DNA of 64,000 bases from Nannocystis punicea (GCF_026965555.1 NZ_CP114040.1:1116001-1180000); one strand, 5' to 3'. Positions 43,782 through 54,083 are shown, counted from the stretch's first letter. Numbers and translations are program-made. Notes: generated from the sequence alone by a model not told the origin.

Positions 43782-43799
43782 CGTGTCCCGAGGGACATG
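43782..43799. repeat. palindrome copy, CGTGTCC-CGAG-GGACATG
   Basis: Arms TGTCC/GGACA perfect. Lies between two convergent genes, 13 bases after one stop and 20 before the other: terminator-like placement. Confidence 0.78.
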
Positions 43800-43819
43800 T
43801 CGACATTCGCCCGCCGCGG

Positions 43820-45004
43820 TCAGCTCCGGAGCAGCCGCAGCGGGGCGGTGACGGGGCCGCGGACCGTCATGGTGCGGTTGTAGGTGATCTCGCCCGGCAG
43901 GCGCCCTGGGCGGGCGAAGCGGCGGACCAGGGCGTCGAGGGCGATCTGGGCCTCCATGCGGGCGAGGGCGGCGCCGAGGCAGAAGTGGACGCCGTGGCCG
44001 AAGTTCAGCCCGGCCGAGCTGCCGCGGTCGATGTCGAAGCGGTCGGGGTCGACGAAGCGACGCTCGTCGCGGCAGGCGGAGCCGAGCAATGCCAGCACCA
44101 GGGAGCCGGCGGGAATGGTGACACCGGCGAGGTCGACGTCGCAGGTGGTGAAGCGCGGCAGCGATTGAGTGGGGCCGTCGAAGCGCAGCATCTCCTCGAC
44201 GAACGCGGGGATCGCCGCAGGGTCGGCGCGTAGGCGGCTCCAGAGGTCGGGGCGCGCGGCGAGGAACAGGGCGGAGGTGGCGATCAGGTGGGTGGTGGTC
44301 TCGAGGCCGCCGAGGAGGATGGCGACCATGAACTCGAGGATCTCGCCGTCACCGAGGCGCTGGCCGTCGACCTCGGCGCGCACCAGGTCGCTGACGGTGT
44401 CGTCGACCGGGGCGCGGCGGCGGTCGGCGATCACCGCGGTCAAGTAGGCGGACAGCTCGGCGATGGTGGTCCTCACGCGCGCGGGGTGATCGGCGTCGAG
44501 CGGCTCGGGTGTGACGGACAGGAAGTCGTCGGCCCAGCGCTTGAACCGGGCGCCGAGCGACTCGTCGAGGCCGAGCAAGTCGGCGATCACGAAGGCCGGC
44601 AGCGGGGCGGCGTAGGCGGCGACGAGCTCGACGTCGCCGTCGATGCCGGCGAGCAATCGTTCGCAGCGTGCGCGGATCGCCGGCTCGAGGCGGGCGACTG
44701 CGCGCGGGCCGAGGGAGCGGCTGGCGAGCGCGCGCAGGCGGGTGTGGGCCGGGCCGTCCATCGCCAGGATCGAGCGCGCGAGCGGGTTGTAGCCGAGCCA
44801 GGGCGGCTCCCACACGGCGCGGAAGCCTTGAGAGGAGAACCGCGCGGGATCGCGGAGGATGGTCATGATGTCGTCGTGGCGACTGACGAGCCACATGCCG
44901 CCGGGCTCGGCCAGGCAGACGGGATGGTCGCGGCGGAGGACCGCATAGTGGGGGTACGGATCGGCGCGGACCTCGGGGGCGAGGATGTCGATGCTGGTTC
45001 GCAT
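43820..45004 (-). CDS. cytochrome P450
   Basis: 394 residues, soluble bacterial P450. I-helix LLGGLETTTH, K-helix ExxR in EEMLRF (then SLPR), and haem loop FGHGVHFCLGAALAR with the thiolate Cys near residue 343. The I-helix glycine-glutamate replaces the usual AGxDT; GxE is seen in CYP107-like enzymes. Electron partners are not adjacent. Divergent from a sigma54 activator, with a good sigma54 promoter 13-27 bases before the ATG. That distance leaves almost no leader, so translation may be leaderless or begin further in. Confidence 0.92.
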   Translation of the reverse strand: MRTSIDILAPEVRADPYPHYAVLRRDHPVCLAEPGGMWLVSRHDDIMTILRDPARFSSQGFRAVWEPPWLGYNPLARSILAMDGPAHTRLRALASRSLGPRAVARLEPAIRARCERLLAGIDGDVELVAAYAAPLPAFVIADLLGLDESLGARFKRWADDFLSVTPEPLDADHPARVRTTIAELSAYLTAVIADRRRAPVDDTVSDLVRAEVDGQRLGDGEILEFMVAILLGGLETTTHLIATSALFLAARPDLWSRLRADPAAIPAFVEEMLRFDGPTQSLPRFTTCDVDLAGVTIPAGSLVLALLGSACRDERRFVDPDRFDIDRGSSAGLNFGHGVHFCLGAALARMEAQIALDALVRRFARPGRLPGEITYNRTMTVRGPVTAPLRLLRS

Positions 45005-45016
45005 ACGCCGCCACTC

Positions 45017-45031
45017 GCAGGTCGCGTGCCA
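45017..45031 (-). promoter_or_regulatory. sigma54 promoter of the P450 gene
   Basis: TGGCAC-GCGAC-CTGC on the minus strand (-24 box 45031-45026, -12 box 45020-45017), nine of ten consensus positions and exact spacing. The activator gene for sigma54 lies divergently next door, and its likely binding repeats, CCGACC...GGTCGG, are at about 45079-45100. Confidence 0.65.
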
Positions 45032-45114
45032 CGCGTGGGTCCGCGGACTTGCAAGGACGGGGCGGCGTGGTTCGGTCACGCCGACCGGTCGCGGTCGGTC
45101 ACAATGACCGGACC

Positions 45115-46599
<1,485 letters not shown>

Positions 46600-46667
46600 G
46601 GGCGGGCGGCGAGTGTTCGTGCGCCGCGAGGCCGGACACGGCCGCAGTCGAGACAAAAAGGCGACGA

Positions 46668-46713
46668 TATGTCTTCAAGGACATGCTTTTTAGGGCATGT
46701 TTTTCAGGATATG
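46668..46713. repeat. palindrome chain, four boxes at 14-bp phase
   Basis: Boxes TATG, CATG, CATG, TATG at 46668, 46682, 46696, 46710. The middle stem CATGCT/GGCATG pairs with one G:U and differs in both arms from the consensus. Confidence 0.75.
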
Positions 46714-46726
46714 TACGATCATTGCA

Positions 46727-46752
46727 GCTTGACGATCCAGAAATCGTCAAGC
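46727..46752. terminator. perfect hairpin GCTTGACGAT / ATCGTCAAGC
   Basis: 10-bp perfect arms, 6-base loop, downstream of the sigma54 activator gene and adjacent to the palindrome chain. Probable terminator or folded RNA element; no T-run. Confidence 0.5.
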
Positions 46753-46916
46753 GGGCCGTTGTTGTCGGCGCTCTTGTCGCCGGACGCGGGGGACTGCGAG
46801 CGGGTCCTCTCGGGTGGCGTCGCGCGCATCGATTTGCCCTCGAAGCGGCGGCGCGGCGCGCCGAACCAGGCGAGGCCCGATATCGCCGCGGAGGGGGCGC
46901 GGTTACGATTCATTAA

Positions 46917-48179
46917 ATGGTCCCCAGAAGAGTTCGTGCCGGGGTCCTCGGGGCCGGACTCCTGGCCTGCGCGCCGGAGCCCTGCGCCGAGGTCGAGGGG
47001 CTCGAGCTGTGGGACACCGGCGTCTCCGGGCCCTTGTGCGTCCTCGGCGACGTCGTCGTGAACAATCGGACGGCCGCCGAGCTCGCCCGCCTCGAGCGCA
47101 TCGAATCGATCGCCGGCTCGCTCCTCGTCTTCGCCAACCCCGAGTGGACCGAGCTGCCGCGCTTCGCGTCCCTGCGGGAGATCGGCGGCGCCCTGTCGAT
47201 CTCCGACAACCCCGCGCTCACCACAATCGACGCCTTTCCCGCGCTCGAGCGGATCGGCGGGACGCTCTACGTCGGCGAGCACCCGCGCCTCGTGTCCGTC
47301 GAGCTCGGCGATCGCCTCGCCGAGATCGGCGGCCTCCAGCTCGCGCTCAACCCCGAGCTCGCCGCGATCGCGGGCCTGCAGCGCGTCGAGTCCCTGGCCG
47401 GCGACTTCATCGTCCAGGACAGCGAACGGCTCGCCACGCTCGAGTTCCCCGCGCTGGCGCGGGTCGATGGGGCGCTCGGCCTCGTGGCATTGCCGAACCT
47501 GCGCAGCGTCGATTTCTCCGGGCTCGTGCGGCTCGGGCGTCTGAATGTCGCGTCCACGGGGCTCGACGGGCTGGTCGGGTTCTCCCCGCTCGAGGGCGTC
47601 GGGTCGGTCTTCATCCATGACAACCCGCGGATGACCGAGCTCGATCTCACCGGCTGGACCCTTGGTTCCCTCAATGTCCGCGACAACGCGGGCCTGCAGC
47701 GCCTGGCTGCGGTCCTCACCCCGGTCCCGGAGACGACTGCCACGGTCTTCATCATCCACAACGCCGCGCTCACGCGGATCGACTGCGCCATCGACGGCGA
47801 GGAGCTCCGCTGGCTGGTCCTCACCGACAACGGCGCGCTCGCGCAGCTCGCCCCCTGGACGGGCCTCACGCAGGTGGAGGGCCTGCGCATCGAGCACAAC
47901 GCGAGCCTCACCGAGCTCCGCTCGTGGCTGCCGGCGCTGTCCCGCGCCGGCGAGGTGTGGATCTTCGGCAACGCCGCGCTCCCGCCCGCGGCCGTCGACG
48001 CGTTGCTCGCCGAGGTCGAGCATGATGACGAGCCTCGCGTCGGCGACAACGAGGGCCAGGTCACCGTGCTCGATCCGTGTCCGTGGCCCGACGACTCCGT
48101 CTGCGACGGCGAGCAGAACGCGGACGGGGAGCCGGGCACCGGCCTGTGCCTCGTCGATCCGTACGGCTGCGGAGTCTGA
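46917..48179 (+). CDS. lipoprotein with L-domain-like solenoid repeats
   Basis: 420 residues. Lipobox LLAC at about residue 18. The body is built of repeats of about 24 residues with the pattern 'I.G.L.I..NP.L..I..F..L' (SIAGSLLVFANPEWTELPRF, EIGGALSISDNPALTTIDAF, RIGGTLYVGEHPRLVSVEL, SLAGDFIVQDSERLATLEF), as in the receptor L domain / LRR class of beta-helix proteins. Ends in a Cys-containing tail. Surface recognition protein by analogy. The next gene's ATG follows its stop with no gap: an operon with a metallopeptidase. Confidence 0.82.
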   Translation: MVPRRVRAGVLGAGLLACAPEPCAEVEGLELWDTGVSGPLCVLGDVVVNNRTAAELARLERIESIAGSLLVFANPEWTELPRFASLREIGGALSISDNPALTTIDAFPALERIGGTLYVGEHPRLVSVELGDRLAEIGGLQLALNPELAAIAGLQRVESLAGDFIVQDSERLATLEFPALARVDGALGLVALPNLRSVDFSGLVRLGRLNVASTGLDGLVGFSPLEGVGSVFIHDNPRMTELDLTGWTLGSLNVRDNAGLQRLAAVLTPVPETTATVFIIHNAALTRIDCAIDGEELRWLVLTDNGALAQLAPWTGLTQVEGLRIEHNASLTELRSWLPALSRAGEVWIFGNAALPPAAVDALLAEVEHDDEPRVGDNEGQVTVLDPCPWPDDSVCDGEQNADGEPGTGLCLVDPYGCGV

Positions 48180-49235
48180 ATGCGCGCTCATCTTCTCGTC
48201 CTCGTCCTCCTCGTGGCCTGCGCGCCTCCGGCTCCCGACGCCGAGGAGCCCCGTCCGGCGTGGGTCGGTGAGCACTTCACCATCGACACCACGGTCGAGA
48301 CGGAGCAGCTGTGCGCCGGTAGCGTGCAGAGCCTCGATCGCTTCATCGAGCGCGCGTTCGCCTTCCTCGGGGAGCCGGTTCCCGACGACTTCGTCGCGCT
48401 CGTGGAGGTGGGCGACATCTCCGTGTGCTCGCCGGCGGCGCATGCGTGTTACCTGGCGGACCCGAACACGTCGTACCTCGAATCGCTCGCCGATTTCGAT
48501 CTGCCGCTGGCCACGCTGCGTCACGAGCTCGTCCACGCCATCACGTGGGAGGCGTGGGGGCCCAGCGTCTCGTTCTTCGCCGAGGGCATCGCCGCGGCGC
48601 TGGAGGGGCCCGTACTCGTGAGCGCGCCGATTCCCGTCGGCGATCAACTCACCCTGACGACGGGGACGCTCGACTACGGCGCCGCGGCGCTGTTCACCCG
48701 CTTCCTGATCGACACGCGCGGCCTGGACGCCTTCCGGCGCATGTATCAGGGCGCCCGGAGCTGGTCCGAGGACGACATCCGCGCGCTCTTCCTCGAGGTC
48801 TACGGTGAGTCGCTGGCCGAGCTCGAGGCCGAATACCTCGCCTCGCCGCTCGGCTGCACGTATGCGGTCGACCTCTGCGAAGCCGAGGGCGCCGAACGGG
48901 TCGCCGACGTGTGGTCGCACAGCTTCGTCGTCTCCTGCGACGACCCCGGCTACGTCGGCGTCAGGGACCCGTCGCCGCAAGTGCTCTTTACGGGGATGTG
49001 GACCTCCATGCCGCTCCGGGTCGAGCGCGCCGGCCGCTATCGCCTCCGCTCCTCCGGCAAGGTCGAGCTGTGGGGATGTGGCGCCTGTGTCAGCCCGCCG
49101 GACGGGTTACCGAGCCTCGACACCGACGTCGAGCTCGACCTCGACGCCGGGCTCTACACCTTGCTCGCGCCGGCAAGCTCCACCTCTCGCGCCGTTCAGG
49201 ACGTCGAGCTGCGGCTCGTCGATCCCGCGCCCTGA
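48180..49235 (+). CDS. zinc metallopeptidase-like lipoprotein (gluzincin type)
   Basis: 351 residues. Lipobox LVAC at residues 11-14. Zinc motif HELVH (HExxH, about 119-123) and a second glutamate in FFAEGIAAALEG about 20 residues on, as in peptidase-MA/gluzincin proteins. C-terminal 130 residues look like a separate beta domain with two Cys pairs (WGCGACVSPPDG). Substrate unknown. Immediately downstream of the solenoid lipoprotein, likely the same surface complex. Confidence 0.8.
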   Translation: MRAHLLVLVLLVACAPPAPDAEEPRPAWVGEHFTIDTTVETEQLCAGSVQSLDRFIERAFAFLGEPVPDDFVALVEVGDISVCSPAAHACYLADPNTSYLESLADFDLPLATLRHELVHAITWEAWGPSVSFFAEGIAAALEGPVLVSAPIPVGDQLTLTTGTLDYGAAALFTRFLIDTRGLDAFRRMYQGARSWSEDDIRALFLEVYGESLAELEAEYLASPLGCTYAVDLCEAEGAERVADVWSHSFVVSCDDPGYVGVRDPSPQVLFTGMWTSMPLRVERAGRYRLRSSGKVELWGCGACVSPPDGLPSLDTDVELDLDAGLYTLLAPASSTSRAVQDVELRLVDPAP

Positions 49236-49292
49236 CGGCCGGCCGCCGACGGTCGCGTGCTCGCCCGAGCTGCGGCGTGGTACACGTTCGGC

Positions 49293-49943
49293 ATGCGCTG
49301 GCAGCTCGCGGTCCTGGGAGCGCTCGCCCTGTTCCACGCGCCGTCTGTCGCGCGGGCGACGTGCCTGACGCGCTGCGACGTCCGGATGGTGTTCGACGAT
49401 TGCACGAGCCCCGCGGACGATGTGTGGCCGGCGGAGCTGCCGGTGGGCCTGGTGGTGGCCTGCGGGGACGGGCATCACTCGCCGGAGGACTCGTCGGCGC
49501 CGAGGGAGCGGGACGCCGGCGGCTGCGTCGTGTCGGTGCCGGCGACGCAGATCGAGCTGAGCCGCACGAGCGAGGAGCGGTCGCTGGTGCCGATGCAGGC
49601 CGCCTTCCGCGAGAAGGGCGCGTGCCTCGGGTGGCCCCGGTTCGAGCTCGAGCAGCCGCTGTCGCCCGGGGCGTATCATGTGATTCAGCCGGCCGCGTTT
49701 GCATTTCGCGTGTCCGACGAGGCGCGCGCCGAGACGAGCAAGCGCGTGCCGCCGGCGGCGCTGTCGTGCTACCAGTGCTGGGGCGGCGGGCCGCCGCACG
49801 AGCCACCGGCCTTGCCGCCGCCGCCGCCGGCCGCTCACGGCCGGGCCGGCTGCGACGTGCATGATGCAGAGGGCCCGGGCGTTCTGGCGCTCTGCGGGCT
49901 GGCGCTCGTCCTGGGACGATGGCGGCGGCGGGCTCGCGGCTGA
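49293..49943 (+). CDS. secreted protein with MYXO-CTERM-like sorting tail
   Basis: 216 residues. Signal peptide MRWQLAVLGALALFHAPSVARA, a Cys-containing middle (CLTRCDVRMVFDDC), a Pro-rich stretch (PPALPPPPPA), and at the C-terminus a Cys (AGCDVHDAEG), hydrophobic helix (VLALCGLALVLG) and Arg-rich end (RWRRRARG). That C-terminal order is the MYXO-CTERM signal, cut and lipidated by myxosortase. The folded part is unknown. ATG 49293 chosen because it starts the signal peptide. Convergent with the P450 gene at 49975. Confidence 0.78.
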   Translation: MRWQLAVLGALALFHAPSVARATCLTRCDVRMVFDDCTSPADDVWPAELPVGLVVACGDGHHSPEDSSAPRERDAGGCVVSVPATQIELSRTSEERSLVPMQAAFREKGACLGWPRFELEQPLSPGAYHVIQPAAFAFRVSDEARAETSKRVPPAALSCYQCWGGGPPHEPPALPPPPPAAHGRAGCDVHDAEGPGVLALCGLALVLGRWRRRARG

Positions 49944-49974
49944 GCGTGCAGCTCCAACAGCGACGGACGTGCCG

Positions 49975-51204
49975 TCAGGTCGAAGCCTCCCGGTGCATGC
50001 GCAGCCGCAGGGTCCTGAGGCCGCGGAGGGTCGGGCTCGGGTGCCAGTCGAGCGGGCCCGGGACACGGGTGAGCGCGGGCAGCCGGCGGAACATCTCTTC
50101 GAAGGCGATCCTGCCCTCGAGGCGCGACAGCGGCGCGCCGACGCAGAAGTGGATCCCGTGCCCGAACGCGACGTGGCCGGCGTGCTGGCGCGAGATGTCG
50201 AAGCGATCGGGGTCGGGGAATTGGGCCGGGTCGCGGTTCGCGGAGGCGAGCAACGCGGCGACCGGCTGGTCCTTCGGGATCGTCACCCCGGCGAGCGTGA
50301 CGTCCTCCCTCGCGGTGCGGACCATCATCGTCACCGGCGAGCGGAAGCGGAGCACCTCCTCGACGAACCCGGGGATCAGCGTCGGGTCCGCGCGCAGGCG
50401 GGCGAGGTCGTGGGGGCGGTCCAGGAGCTCGGCCGTCCCGTTGCCGAGCAAATTGGTGGTCGTCTCGTTGCCCGCGATCAGCAGGATGAGGGCCATCGAC
50501 AGCACCTCGTCCGCGGTCAACATCTCGCGCTCGACCTCGGCGCGGACGAGGTCGCTGATCAGGTCCTCGCGCGGCGCCTTGCGGCGGCTGTCGATCATCT
50601 CGCGGAAGTAGTCGAAAAACTCGGCGTGGCTCTTTCGCAGCCGCTCGATCTCCGCCTCGGGGAGCCGCTCGACGAAGTTCGAGCCGGCGAGCAGGTCGTC
50701 GGACCAGCGCTTGAAGTCGGCGCGCCGGGCGGTGTCGACGCCGAGCAGCTCCGAGATCACGATCACCGGCAGGGGCACGGCGAGCGCTTCCATCAGGTCG
50801 AACTCGTCCTCGCCGCGCATGACCTCGTCGATGAGCTCGCGCGCGAGGTCGCGGATCCGGCTCTCGAGCGCGGCGATCGCCCGCGGCGTGAAGGCGGCGT
50901 TGATCAGCTTGCGCAGCCGCGCGTGGTCCGGCGGGTCGGCGCCGATGATCGAGCCGCTCAACATCGTCTTCACGCTGTCCTCGAGCCGCGGGTCCCGCAG
51001 CGTCTCGAGCACCGCGCGCCGGCTCGACGAGAACAGCTCCGGATGGCGCAGGACGAACAGCACATCCTCGTAACGGCTGACCACCCACAGCCCGGGCGGA
51101 TCGAGCTTGAACACCGGCGCCTGGTCGCGCAGGCGGGCGTAGAGCGGGTAGGGGTCGTCCATCAGCGCGGGGGAGAAGAGCGCGGTCGTGTCTGCCATGG
51201 TCAT
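49975..51204 (-). CDS. cytochrome P450
   Basis: 409 residues, bacterial class I P450. I-helix LIAGNETTT, ExxR in EEVLRF (then TMMVRT), haem loop FGHGIHFCVGAPLSRLEG. About as close to the CYP107/CYP109 pattern as to the first P450 of the window (both have GxETT), but the two are clearly different enzymes. Divergent from a TetR gene with two palindromes between; this suggests control by that regulator. No redox partner adjacent. ATG 51204 or 51198. Confidence 0.93.
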   Translation of the reverse strand: MTMADTTALFSPALMDDPYPLYARLRDQAPVFKLDPPGLWVVSRYEDVLFVLRHPELFSSSRRAVLETLRDPRLEDSVKTMLSGSIIGADPPDHARLRKLINAAFTPRAIAALESRIRDLARELIDEVMRGEDEFDLMEALAVPLPVIVISELLGVDTARRADFKRWSDDLLAGSNFVERLPEAEIERLRKSHAEFFDYFREMIDSRRKAPREDLISDLVRAEVEREMLTADEVLSMALILLIAGNETTTNLLGNGTAELLDRPHDLARLRADPTLIPGFVEEVLRFRSPVTMMVRTAREDVTLAGVTIPKDQPVAALLASANRDPAQFPDPDRFDISRQHAGHVAFGHGIHFCVGAPLSRLEGRIAFEEMFRRLPALTRVPGPLDWHPSPTLRGLRTLRLRMHREAST

Positions 51205-51226
51205 GCCTTTTGCTCGCTGGCCGGTT

Positions 51227-51250
51227 CATCGCAACTAAAAAGTTGCGATG
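51227..51250. promoter_or_regulatory. perfect inverted repeat CATCGCAACT-AAAA-AGTTGCGATG
   Basis: 10-bp perfect arms with a four-A centre, midway between P450 and TetR genes. Very likely an operator for both. Confidence 0.65.
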
Positions 51251-51255
51251 GTTGT

Positions 51256-51269
51256 TTACCAGACGGTAA
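51256..51269. promoter_or_regulatory. TetR-type half-site pair TTACC-AGAC-GGTAA
   Basis: Typical spacing for TetR/AcrR operators, six bases beyond the larger repeat and before the TetR start. Confidence 0.5.
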
Positions 51270-51316
51270 GCGGCGCGCAATGGGAGAAATTGCCCGCCGG
51301 CTGCTACCCTCGGCGC

Positions 51317-51976
51317 GTGAAGGCGAGCGGACAGGGCAAGCGAGGGTCGAAGGCGCGAGCGCTCGTTCGGGGCGAGCCGGTGGTCCAGGGCGTGCTTGCG
51401 GCGACCCTCGAGGAGCTCGGGCAGGTCGGCTACCGCGCCCTGCGGATCGAGGACGTCGCGGCGCGCGCGGGCGTGAACAAGACCACGGTGTATCGCCGCT
51501 GGCCGAGCAAGCCGGAGCTCGTGCGGGCGGCGATCGTGGCGCTCCCCGGCGAGTCGCTCAACATCAGCAGCCAGGGCTCGCTGCGCGTCGACTTCCTCGA
51601 GATCGCGCGCCGGGTCGCGGCGCTCGGCCGGTCGCCGGTGTTCCGCGGCGTCGGCCGGGTGATCGCCGCCGAGGGTGCGGACCCGGAGCTGATGGCGATC
51701 GCCAAGTCGGTCCGCGAGACCTATGCGACCGCCTTCACGGCGATGTTCGAGGCGGCGGCGGCGCGGGGCGAGCTCGCGTCCGGCGTCGATCCGATGCTGC
51801 TGCTGACCGTGCTCGGCGCGGCGATCCAGCAGCGCCTGCTCTCCGACCCAGGGGGGCTCGACGAGCCCACGCTGGTCCGCATCGTCGATCTGCTGCTGCA
51901 CGGGGCGCTCGCCCGTGAGGCGCACAAGCCCGGTTCGACGCGCCCGCGTGCGGCACGGGCGACACGATCGACATGA
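51317..51976 (+). CDS. TetR/AcrR-family regulator
   Basis: 219 residues from GTG 51317. HTH near residues 35-60: LRIEDVAARAGVNKTTVYRRWPSK. C-terminal ligand domain about 80-205 (Ala-rich helices, ETYATAFTAMFEAAAARGELASGVDP). An upstream ATG at 51248 would place the operator palindromes inside the gene, so the later GTG is preferred. Expected to repress the divergent P450 and itself. Confidence 0.9.
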   Translation: MKASGQGKRGSKARALVRGEPVVQGVLAATLEELGQVGYRALRIEDVAARAGVNKTTVYRRWPSKPELVRAAIVALPGESLNISSQGSLRVDFLEIARRVAALGRSPVFRGVGRVIAAEGADPELMAIAKSVRETYATAFTAMFEAAAARGELASGVDPMLLLTVLGAAIQQRLLSDPGGLDEPTLVRIVDLLLHGALAREAHKPGSTRPRAARATRST

Positions 51977-52083
51977 TCACCGGCTGGGTCGAGCGCCGCG
52001 GTCTCGTCGAAGCTCGACGCGCGTGAGGCCTGCCGTCACTCGTCGGCCACCGAGATGGGGGGCCGACCGCGTCGCATGAGACG

Positions 52084-52129
52084 GATGTTCTATGGGAAAT
52101 GTCTATCAAGACATGTTCATAAAAACATG
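52084..52129. repeat. palindrome chain, four boxes at 14-bp phase
   Basis: Boxes GATG, AATG, CATG, CATG at 52084, 52098, 52112, 52126. Stems ATGTCT/AGACAT and CATGTT/AACATG both perfect but different, so arms have changed together. Between two convergent genes. Confidence 0.82.
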
Positions 52130-52145
52130 TCTGAAAGGGAAGCCA

Positions 52146-52952
52146 TCAATCGTCGATGGCGGGCACCGTGTAGCCGGTGAAGGTGATCCAGGTGGGGGCG
52201 TGGTCGCTGGTGCCTTCGAGGCCGCGGACCCAGCGGTCGACGCCGGCGTCCAGGAGGCGGGGGGCGAGCTCGGGGTTGAGGAGCAGGTGGTCGATGCGGA
52301 GGCCGGCGTCGCGCTGCCAGTGCTGGCGGAAGTAGTCCCAGAACGTGAACATCGGCTGGTCCGGGTGGAGGTGGCGCAGGCTGTCGAGCCAGCCCTGGGA
52401 CAGCAGGCGGGTGTAGCGGGCGCGGCTCTCGGGCTGCAGCAGGGCGTCCTTGCGCCACGACTTGGGGTTGTAGATGTCGGCGTCGGTCGGCACGACGTTG
52501 AAGTCGCCGGCGAGGACGGCGGGGATGCCGGCGTTGCACAGGGTCGCGGCGTGGGCGATCAGCCGATCGAACCAGGCGAGCTTGTAGTCGAACTTGGGGC
52601 CGGGCTGCGGGTTGCCGTTGGGGAGGTAGAGGCAGCCGACGAGGACGCCGTGGACCGCGGCCTCGAGGTAGCGGCTCTGGGTGTCGTCAGGGTCGCCCGG
52701 CAGGCCGCGCCGGCTCTCGAGCGGCATGCCGTCCCGCGCCAGGATCGCCACGCCGTTCCACGAGCGCTGGCCGTGCCACAGCGCGCCGTAGCCGGCCTTG
52801 CGCAGCTCGGCGACCGGGAAGTCGGCGTCGACGGCCTTGAGCTCCTGCAGGCAGACGATGTCCGGCCGGGCCTTGGCGAGCCACTCGAGCAAGACCGGCA
52901 GGCGCGTGCGGATGCCGTTGATGTTGTAGGTGGCGAGCTTCAGCGCGGACAT
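52146..52952 (-). CDS. xth: exodeoxyribonuclease III / AP endonuclease
   Basis: 268 residues of the ExoIII family. Mg-binding E in CLQELKA, catalytic D/N in AGDFNVVPTDAD, D in LRIDHLLLNP, and H in GTSDHAPTW. Cuts abasic sites in base-excision repair and removes 3' blocks. Standalone gene; ends at a palindrome chain. Confidence 0.94.
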   Translation of the reverse strand: MSALKLATYNINGIRTRLPVLLEWLAKARPDIVCLQELKAVDADFPVAELRKAGYGALWHGQRSWNGVAILARDGMPLESRRGLPGDPDDTQSRYLEAAVHGVLVGCLYLPNGNPQPGPKFDYKLAWFDRLIAHAATLCNAGIPAVLAGDFNVVPTDADIYNPKSWRKDALLQPESRARYTRLLSQGWLDSLRHLHPDQPMFTFWDYFRQHWQRDAGLRIDHLLLNPELAPRLLDAGVDRWVRGLEGTSDHAPTWITFTGYTVPAIDD

Positions 52953-53187
52953 CGAGGTGGCCCAGCTTGACCGCCGCCGCGCCTCGCCGCAACCGGCCTC
53001 GACCGGCGCGTGATCGCGCGCGTTCGCGTCGGCCGGCCTCGGTGGTGAGCACGTCGAGGCCGCTGGTGGAGCGGCCCGCGACGACGCACGCGAGGGCGAG
53101 GTTCCCCGCAGGGGGCGATGCCCCGCGAGGCGAGGTCGGGGCCCGGCGAGGGCAGGGCCTCGCGGACGCGGAGGGCGCTCGTCGAGA

Positions 53188-53233
53188 CATGTGCGAAGGG
53201 GAATGTCTTTTAAAACATGCCCCTTGGAACATG
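53188..53233. repeat. palindrome chain, four boxes at 14-bp phase
   Basis: Boxes CATG, AATG, CATG, CATG at 53188, 53202, 53216, 53230. Arms are more degenerate than elsewhere (for example CATGCC against GAACATG). Starts five bases beyond the sulfotransferase stop. Confidence 0.72.
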
Positions 53234-53237
53234 TCCT

Positions 53238-54083
53238 TCAGTCGAGGTCGGGCAGGCCGGTGGGGCGCTCGGGGGCGGGGCCTCTCGGGGCGCGGGCCTG
53301 GGCCAGGGCGACCTTGCGCTGGAGCTCGGTCAGCTCGGGGAGCAGGGCGCGGTTGGTGGCGTTGAGGTCGCGCAGGAGCGACTCGGGGAACGGCTTCTGG
53401 GCGGCGACGCCGGCGTAGAGGTCGTCGAACACGCGGGCGAGCGCGGGCGGGACGCTGTCGGAGTGGGGGCGGGTCTGGGTGCGGTAGGCGGGCTGGATCG
53501 TCGGGAGGGCGGCGGCCAGGTCGCCGCGGCCGAGCCAGTCGAGCACGCCGGAGAGGGTGCCGACGGGGTCGTCGAGGACCTGGTCGTAGGTCATGAGGCG
53601 GGCCGGGTAGCGGCGCAGGCTGATGTCGCGGACGAGGGCGAAGTTCTCCATCCACCACTCGTAGGCGGGCGGGAAGTACAAGCTGTCCTCGGGGACAGGC
53701 TGGCCCTTGGCGGCGAGGCCCTCGCGCTCGAGCGCGTAGAGGCGGAGGATCGAGGCCTCGTACTCGCGCCATTCGCGGACGTTGGCGATCAGATGGGTGA
53801 TGTAGGCGCGCTCGCTGCGGATGACGCCGGGGACGAACACCTTGACGACGTAGCCCTCGACGTGCTCGGGCAGGAAGTACTCGCCGGTGACCGGATGGGG
53901 GTTGGTGCGGAAGTAGACGCCGTGGCGGAGGATCGACTCGTAGAAGCCGGCGGGGTTGGCCTGGTGCAGGGCCTCGGTGAAGCCGCGCGGGAACGCCTCG
54001 CCGAGCACGGGGAAGCCGGCGGCCCGCAGGACCTGCATCCACATCGACGTGCCGCTGCGCTTGGTGCCGGAGACGAACAGCAT
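53238..54083 (-). CDS. sulfotransferase family protein
   Basis: 281 residues. 5'-phosphosulfate loop FVSGTKRSGTSMWMQVLRAAG at the N-terminus; the 3'-phosphate part is less clear (SERAYITHLIANVREWREYEAS); later DLAAALPTIQ and YDQVLDDPVGTLSGVLDWLG, typical of the family. Uses PAPS to sulfate a small molecule or glycan; substrate unknown. In-frame palindrome copy at 53692-53709 encodes PVPEDS. Nine bases behind a lipoprotein gene, so co-transcribed. Confidence 0.85.
   Translation of the reverse strand: MLFVSGTKRSGTSMWMQVLRAAGFPVLGEAFPRGFTEALHQANPAGFYESILRHGVYFRTNPHPVTGEYFLPEHVEGYVVKVFVPGVIRSERAYITHLIANVREWREYEASILRLYALEREGLAAKGQPVPEDSLYFPPAYEWWMENFALVRDISLRRYPARLMTYDQVLDDPVGTLSGVLDWLGRGDLAAALPTIQPAYRTQTRPHSDSVPPALARVFDDLYAGVAAQKPFPESLLRDLNATNRALLPELTELQRKVALAQARAPRGPAPERPTGLPDLD
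53692..53709. repeat. palindrome copy in frame inside sulfotransferase gene
   Basis: GCTG-TCCTCGGGGA-CAGG. Arms TGTCC/GGACA perfect. On the coding strand it reads PVPEDS, the same peptide as in the cytochrome linker. Confidence 0.7.

Larger units (their letters stand above)
46600..46916. other. intergenic, palindrome chain and hairpin
   Basis: 317 bases after the activator gene. Contains the four-box chain (46668-46713) and a further perfect hairpin (46727-46752). No gene seen. Confidence 0.5.

Noticed and set aside
52966..53365. Small gene between exonuclease III and the sulfotransferase end
   Set aside because: The frame is built from the palindrome chain and an Arg/Gly/Ala-rich stretch; no ribosome site and it overlaps the sulfotransferase gene.
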